DNA of 44,757 nucleotides, taken from positions 1 to 44,757 of the forward strand of contig JBFWWW010000005.1 of NCBI GenBank assembly GCA_050245975.1. Direction: 5' to 3'. This document shows positions 40,513-44,757 of the stretch, one piece after another. The DNA is from JBFWWW01 sp050245975 (GTDB lineage Bacteria; Pseudomonadota; Alphaproteobacteria; Rhizobiales; Hyphomicrobiaceae). The translations under genes were made by a program, and so were the position numbers. Each line of letters opens with the position of its first letter. Positions within the stretch are counted from its first letter, which is position 1. The notes beneath the pieces were generated by a model that was given only the letters and a program-made list of their open reading frames with translations, was not told the origin of the DNA and searched no databases.

Positions 40513-41385
40513 CTAGGTCCGGGTCGCGGCGCCCTTGGCCACGGCATCGAACGCCTTGAGCTGAGCCAGCAACGTCGGAAAATCCTTCAGCGGCACCATG
40601 TTCGGGCCGTCCGAGGGCGCGTTGTCGGGATCGGGATGCGTCTCGATGAAGACGCCGGCCACACCCACCGCCACCGCCGCCCGCGCCAGCACCGAAACAT
40701 AGCGGCGGTCGCCGCCCGATGCCGTCCCCTGCCCGCCGGGCTGCTGCACCGCATGCGTCGCGTCGAAAATCACCGGCGCGCCGATGGCGGCCATGATGGG
40801 CAGGCCCCGCATGTCCACGACGAGCGTGTTGTAGCCGAAGCTTGCGCCACGCTCCGTCACCAGCACGTTGGGATTGCCGCTTTCCGTCACCTTCGCGACC
40901 ACGTTGGCCATGTCCCACGGCGCCAGGAACTGGCCCTTCTTGATCTTCACCGCCTTGCCGGTCTGCGCTGCGGCCACGAGGAGATCGGTCTGCCGGCAGA
41001 GGAAGGCCGGAATCTGCAGCACGTCCACCACCGGCGCCACGCGCGCGCACTGGGCCACGTCATGGACGTCCGTGACGACGGCCAGCCCCAGCTGCTCGCG
41101 GATTTCGGCGAACACCGGCAACGCCGCGTCGAGACCCATGCCGCGGCGGCCGCGCAGGGACGTGCGGTTGGCCTTGTCGAAGGACGACTTGTAGACGAGA
41201 CCGACGCCGAGCCGCGCGCACATCTCCTTGAGCGCGGCCGCGACCTCGAGCGCGTGCGCCCGGCTCTCCATCTGGCAGGGCCCGGCGAAGACCGCGATCG
41301 GCAGATCATTGCCGAACGTCACCGGCGCGGCCGGACCGCTGCCGATCGTTACGCGCGCGTTGGGTTTGGATTCGGTCGCGGTCAT
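40513..41385 (-). CDS. kdsA: 3-deoxy-8-phosphooctulonate (KDO-8-P) synthase
   Basis: A 290-residue enzyme that condenses phosphoenolpyruvate and arabinose 5-phosphate for the lipopolysaccharide core. Motifs are FAGPCQMES, VYKSSFDKANRTS, TDVHD, QIPAFLCRQTDLL, KKGQFLAPWDM and ETHPDPDNAPSDGPNM. The cysteine in AGPC, where E. coli has asparagine, places it in the metal-dependent class, with His, Glu and the Asp of PDNAPSD as other ligands. It forms the conserved secG-pyrG-kdsA block with the genes to the right, interrupted only by the GFA-like gene. Confidence 0.97.
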   Translation of the reverse strand: MTATESKPNARVTIGSGPAAPVTFGNDLPIAVFAGPCQMESRAHALEVAAALKEMCARLGVGLVYKSSFDKANRTSLRGRRGMGLDAALPVFAEIREQLGLAVVTDVHDVAQCARVAPVVDVLQIPAFLCRQTDLLVAAAQTGKAVKIKKGQFLAPWDMANVVAKVTESGNPNVLVTERGASFGYNTLVVDMRGLPIMAAIGAPVIFDATHAVQQPGGQGTASGGDRRYVSVLARAAVAVGVAGVFIETHPDPDNAPSDGPNMVPLKDFPTLLAQLKAFDAVAKGAATRT

Positions 41386-41421
41386 GGATGCCTTATAGCA
41401 ACTGCGGCTGTACGGGCCACC

Positions 41422-41877
41422 TCATGCTGTCGCCTTCGGTCCGTGGCGCAGCGGGACGGCCTTCCGTCCACCGGTTGTCTCGAAGCGCGGCAGGTCGTCG
41501 TGGACGTCGAACCACGGCACCTGCTCGCCGACATAGGCATGGCCCGTCGGCACCCAGCGCGCCGGATCGTCCAGCGTCCCATAAAAGATATGCACTTCGT
41601 CCGGCCACCGCTCGCCGGTGAAGGCGACCGGTACGCCGCAGCGGCTGCAGAAGTACCGCTTCACCCCCGGCGAGGACGCATAAAAGGCGGGCGCGCCGCG
41701 CGTGTAGCGAAACTGGCTGGCGCGCAGGCCCACGTACGTCGCGATGACGGAGGACGCGCCGCGCCGGCAGCTTTCACAGTGACAATGCATGACCCATTTC
41801 GGCTTGCCCTCGAATTCGAAGGCGATGTCGCCGCAATGGCAGCGTCCCGTCGTCAGGCTGTCCGGCGTGTCGTTCAT
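41422..41877 (-). CDS. GFA-family zinc protein (Gfa/CENP-V domain)
   Basis: ATG 41877 gives 151 residues; the frame extends to 41931. The Gfa/CENP-V zinc fold is seen as GRCHCGDIAFEFEG, MHCHCESCRRG and YFCSRCGVPVAF, giving seven cysteines for two zinc sites. The family was named for glutathione-dependent formaldehyde-activating enzyme, but most members have no proven activity, so the name is structural only. It is inserted between kdsA and pyrG, with 70 bases to pyrG. Confidence 0.9.
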   Translation of the reverse strand: MNDTPDSLTTGRCHCGDIAFEFEGKPKWVMHCHCESCRRGASSVIATYVGLRASQFRYTRGAPAFYASSPGVKRYFCSRCGVPVAFTGERWPDEVHIFYGTLDDPARWVPTGHAYVGEQVPWFDVHDDLPRFETTGGRKAVPLRHGPKATA

Positions 41878-41947
41878 GGCGGCAATCCTGGGCTTGGCCC
41901 TCGACAACCCTGCCATCCTTACGCCGGTCACGGCAAAGACGGCAACC

Positions 41948-43576
41948 TCAGACGAGGCGGCTCTGCTCCACGGCCGCGGCGATGAACGACGCGAACAGCG
42001 GATGGGGCGCGAACGGTCGGCTCTTGAGCTCGGGATGATATTGGACCCCGATGAACCAGGGATGATCGCCGAATTCGATGGTTTCCGGCAGCAGGCCGTC
42101 CGGCGACATGCCGCAAAATGACATGCCGGCCTTCTCCAGCCGCTCGCGATACCTGGTGTTCACCTCGTAGCGGTGACGGTGCCGCTCGGAGATGCGCGTA
42201 TCGCCGTAGATGCCGGCAATGCGGCTGCCTTCCGAGAGCACCGCATCATAGGCGCCAAGCCGCATGGTGCCGCCCAGGTCGCCGTTCTGCTGGCGCTGCT
42301 CGAGGTCGTTGCCGCGCATCCATTCGGTCATCAGGCCGACCACCGGCTCTTCCGTCGGGCCGAATTCCGTCGATCCGGCCTGCTTCACGCCGGCGAGCGA
42401 CCGCGCGGCCTCGATGACCGCCATCTGCATGCCGAAGCAAATGCCGAAATAGGGCACGCGCCGTGTGCGGGCGAACCGGGCCGCCAATATCTTGCCTTCC
42501 GAGCCGCGCTCGCCGAACCCGCCCGGCACGAGGATACCGTTGACACCTTCGAGGTAGGGCGCGGGATCCTCGCGCTCGAAAATCTCGCTCTCGATCCAGT
42601 CGAGCTTGACCTTCACCCGGTTGGCGATGCCGCCGTGAACGAGCGCCTCGATGAGCGACTTGTAGGCGTCCTTGAGCCCCGTATATTTCCCGACGATGGC
42701 GATGCTGACCTCGCCTTCGGGATTGGCGATGGCATTGCTTATGGTGTGCCAGCGCTCGAGATTGGGAGCCGGCGCGCCGGTAATGCCGAAGGCGGCCAGC
42801 ACCTGCGCGTCCAGACCTTCGCGATGATAGGCGAGCGGGACGTCATAGATCGACCCGACATCGAGCGCCTGGATCACCGCCTCTTCGCGCACGTTGCAGA
42901 ACAGCGCGATCTTCTTGCGCTCGCCACGCGGCACCTCGCGGTCGGACCGGCATAGGAGAATGTCGGGCTGGATGCCGATGGAGCGCAGCTCCTTCACCGA
43001 ATGCTGCGTCGGCTTCGTCTTGAGCTCGCCGGCGCTCGGAATGAAGGGCAGCAGGGTCAGATGCACGTAGACGGAGTGATGCCGGGGCAGTTCGTTGCCG
43101 AGCTGCCGGATGGCCTCGAAGAACGGCAGGCCTTCGATGTCGCCCACCGTGCCGCCGATCTCGACAAGAACGAAATCGATGCCGTCGTTGCCGGACAGCA
43201 CGAAGCTCTTGATGGCGTCCGTGACGTGCGGGATGACCTGGACCGTGCCGCCGAGATAGTCGCCGCGCCGCTCGCGGGCCAGGATGTCCTGGTAGATGCG
43301 ACCGGTGGTGACGTTATCCATGCGGCGCGCGGGCACGCCCGTGAACCGCTCATAGTGGCCCAGGTCGAGGTCCGTCTCCGCACCATCGTCCGTCACGAAA
43401 ACCTCACCGTGCTGGTAAGGGCTCATCGTGCCGGGGTCGACGTTGAGATAGGGATCGAGCTTCTTGAGCCGAACGGAATAGCCGCGGGCCTGTAGAAGCG
43501 CTCCAAGGGCCGCTGACGCCAGCCCTTTCCCAAGCGAAGAGACCACGCCGCCGGTAATGAAGATGTACCGCGTCAT
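41948..43576 (-). CDS. pyrG: CTP synthase
   Basis: A 542-residue CTP synthase of standard length. The synthetase domain begins YIFITGGVVSSLGKGLASAA and includes the dynamin-like GGTVGDIEGLPF. The class I glutamine amidotransferase domain has GFGERGSEGK, the nucleophile cysteine in YFGICFGMQMAV and the terminal HPE of VQYHPELKSRPF. It converts UTP to CTP with ATP and glutamine. It lies downstream of secG in the usual order, 136 bases apart. Confidence 0.98.
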   Translation of the reverse strand: MTRYIFITGGVVSSLGKGLASAALGALLQARGYSVRLKKLDPYLNVDPGTMSPYQHGEVFVTDDGAETDLDLGHYERFTGVPARRMDNVTTGRIYQDILARERRGDYLGGTVQVIPHVTDAIKSFVLSGNDGIDFVLVEIGGTVGDIEGLPFFEAIRQLGNELPRHHSVYVHLTLLPFIPSAGELKTKPTQHSVKELRSIGIQPDILLCRSDREVPRGERKKIALFCNVREEAVIQALDVGSIYDVPLAYHREGLDAQVLAAFGITGAPAPNLERWHTISNAIANPEGEVSIAIVGKYTGLKDAYKSLIEALVHGGIANRVKVKLDWIESEIFEREDPAPYLEGVNGILVPGGFGERGSEGKILAARFARTRRVPYFGICFGMQMAVIEAARSLAGVKQAGSTEFGPTEEPVVGLMTEWMRGNDLEQRQQNGDLGGTMRLGAYDAVLSEGSRIAGIYGDTRISERHRHRYEVNTRYRERLEKAGMSFCGMSPDGLLPETIEFGDHPWFIGVQYHPELKSRPFAPHPLFASFIAAAVEQSRLV

Positions 43577-43712
43577 GGACCTGCAGAATACAACAACCGC
43601 TGCCGATTCGAAGCAGGATTATTTTTTGATCCACCGGCCGTTTGGACAGACGGCCTGAGAATCGGCATCAACAGCCTGTTCCGCGGCCCTGGCAAGCGGG
43701 GGGCGGCCATGG

Positions 43713-44078
43713 CTACTGCGACTGCTGCGGGCCCTTCTGCAGCCGGTCCAGAACGCCGCCGCGACCGGGTTCGGCCGGCGCGCTCTTCTCGGCACCGCCG
43801 GTCCCGCTCTTGGCGGGGGCCGTTGCGGCGGGCGTATCGAAGATCGATGTGCCCGTGCTGCTGCGGGTGGCGATCAGGGTCAGCAGCATGCTTGTCGTGA
43901 AGAACGCGGCCGCCAGAATGGCGGTCGTGCGCGTCAGGAAATTGGCCGCGCCGCGACCGGTCATCAGCCCGCCGCCGCCGCCGATGCCGAGCGCACCGCC
44001 TTCGGACCGCTGAACGAGCACGACGCCGATGAGGGCGAGCGCGATCATAAGGTGAATGACCAGGAGTACGGTTGTCAT
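43713..44078 (-). CDS. secG: Preprotein translocase subunit SecG
   Basis: A 121-residue SecG. The first helix (LLVIHLMIALALIGVVLVQ) is followed by the diagnostic QRSEGGALGIGGGGGLMTGRG loop residues and FLTRTTAILAAAFF leading into the second helix. The C-terminal tail is Ala/Pro/Gly-rich, which is common in alphaproteobacteria. SecG joins SecYE and aids SecA-driven export. pyrG and kdsA lie downstream. Confidence 0.95.
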   Translation of the reverse strand: MTTVLLVIHLMIALALIGVVLVQRSEGGALGIGGGGGLMTGRGAANFLTRTTAILAAAFFTTSMLLTLIATRSSTGTSIFDTPAATAPAKSGTGGAEKSAPAEPGRGGVLDRLQKGPQQSQ

Positions 44079-44149
44079 TGCGTGGGCCTCGATCCCGAAT
44101 TCTGGCGCGCTTCTACACCAGCCGTGCCCCCGCGGCTAGCCCGGGGCCG

Positions 44150-44731
44150 CTATTGCTTGGGCGGCGGACCGTTGCTGGCCTCGAAGGGATTGCTCCCCTG
44201 GCTGGCCGGCGCCGGCGGCCGATAGGCGTCGTCCACCTTGGGTTTGGGCTTCGCCGCCTGTCGTTTTGCGGGTGCCGCCTCGGTCGCGGGCGCTTCGACG
44301 GCCGCCGACTTGGGTTTCGGCGCCGGCTTTGCCGCCTTTTTCGCCGCCGGTTTCGCAGCGCCCTGCTTTTCCGTCCCCGCAGGTTTTTTGTCCGTCCCCG
44401 AGGGCTTTTCTGCGCTTTTCGCGGGCTTTGCCGGGGCTTCCGGCTCTTCCGGCGCGAGTTCGATCAGAGGTTTGGCATGCGGGCAGCGGAACAGAATCTG
44501 CTCATCGGTCTCGATCAGCGTGCGGATGCGATCGAGCTTCGCCGGCGGAAGGTTGACCTTCGCCCAGTCCGGCCCCCGCTCCATGCTCGAGCGAACGCCG
44601 TCCTTTTCAAGGTCGGACTGCAGGGTCTTGAGCTTCGCGCAGGCGTCCGCATCGAGCTGCTCGGCCCGCGCGGGATGCGCAAGGACGAGCGCCGCAACGA
44701 GCAACCCGCGCGCGTGGACAGCCTTCAGCAT
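44150..44731 (-). CDS. Secreted protein with a Lys/Pro/Ala-rich tail
   Basis: A 193-residue protein with a signal peptide (MLKAVHARGLLVAALVLAHP, cleavage near ARA-EQL). A short ordered domain follows (about 24-92), with cysteines in DACAKLKTLQ and LFRCPHAKP that could bond, and helices between. Residues about 93-165 are made of Ala, Pro, Lys and Glu, and resemble flexible periplasmic linkers or DNA- and wall-binding tails. I do not recognise the family. The ATG has GAGG about 8 bases upstream. secG follows after 71 bases. Confidence 0.75.
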   Translation of the reverse strand: MLKAVHARGLLVAALVLAHPARAEQLDADACAKLKTLQSDLEKDGVRSSMERGPDWAKVNLPPAKLDRIRTLIETDEQILFRCPHAKPLIELAPEEPEAPAKPAKSAEKPSGTDKKPAGTEKQGAAKPAAKKAAKPAPKPKSAAVEAPATEAAPAKRQAAKPKPKVDDAYRPPAPASQGSNPFEASNGPPPKQ

Positions 44732-44757
44732 GGAGCGCAGACCTCGCGCCGCAGTAC

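Noticed and set aside
39592..41985. 797-codon + strand open frame across the antiporter, kdsA and GFA genes
   Set aside because: It runs antisense through three recognised genes and their gaps, with His/Arg/Gln-rich composition.
43640..43665. Hairpin GGCCGT / ACGGCC between pyrG and secG as terminator
   Set aside because: The stem is only 6 bases with an 8-base loop and no T run on the expected side.
1..44757. tRNA, rRNA, insertion sequence, phage or CRISPR
   Set aside because: No TTCGANNC-type T-loop with matching stems, no transposase or integrase domain, and no regularly spaced direct repeat was seen.

Overview
The window is chromosomal DNA from a GC-rich alphaproteobacterium, most likely of the order Hyphomicrobiales (Rhizobiales). 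Supporting evidence: CckA cell-cycle kinase, the secG-pyrG-kdsA block, DksA with only one zinc-finger cysteine, a Starkeya-type monoheme SoxA with SoxX, a phasin, an adrenodoxin-type ferredoxin beside a thioredoxin-reductase-like ferredoxin reductase, and a palindromic intergenic repeat resembling one common in this order. The taxonomic call is inference from family content; no rRNA is present. I saw no tRNA, insertion sequence, phage gene or CRISPR array. The window reads as core chromosome with a few lineage-specific secreted proteins.

Left part (1-12.4 kb): the tail of an AT-hook-like protein, an NTF2-like protein, a zinc alcohol dehydrogenase, small secreted proteins, an alpha/beta hydrolase, a cold-shock protein, an MBL-fold hydrolase, CckA, a divergent FliO-like membrane protein, a large MscS-type channel, and DksA with a long Lys/Ala/Pro-rich N-terminal tail.

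Middle (12.7-26.9 kb), mostly + strand: MoxR AAA+ ATPase, a possible 28-residue membrane peptide, the translationally coupled YcjX-like NTPase and YcjF/TIGR01620 pair, a cupin divergent from a LuxR-type HTH protein, a CoxE-like VWA protein that is a plausible MoxR partner, a MATE exporter and a lipoprotein. On the - strand lie ferredoxin reductase, ferredoxin and an HPt protein. A 925-residue membrane-anchored coiled-coil protein and a dipeptide epimerase follow on the + strand.

Right part (26.9-44.7 kb): every gene is on the - strand. In order of increasing coordinate (against transcription) these are an MFS transporter, threonine dehydratase-type enzyme, secreted paralogue of the 3.9 kb gene, ThiD, CcdA, SoxX, SoxA, Pgk, Tkt, phasin, PfkB sugar kinase, CPA2 antiporter, KdsA, GFA-like zinc protein, PyrG, SecG and a secreted Lys/Pro/Ala-rich protein. 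soxA-soxX-ccdA-thiD reads as one transcription unit. tkt and pgk are neighbours without the gap gene often found between them.

Points most worth following are the isolated soxAX-ccdA unit with a palindrome upstream, the two secreted paralogues 25 kb apart, the MoxR/YcjX/VWA neighbourhood, the polar-ring-like coiled-coil protein with a CtrA-like box upstream, and several small regulatory or RNA candidates. I see no clear evidence for a wholly new multi-gene system.
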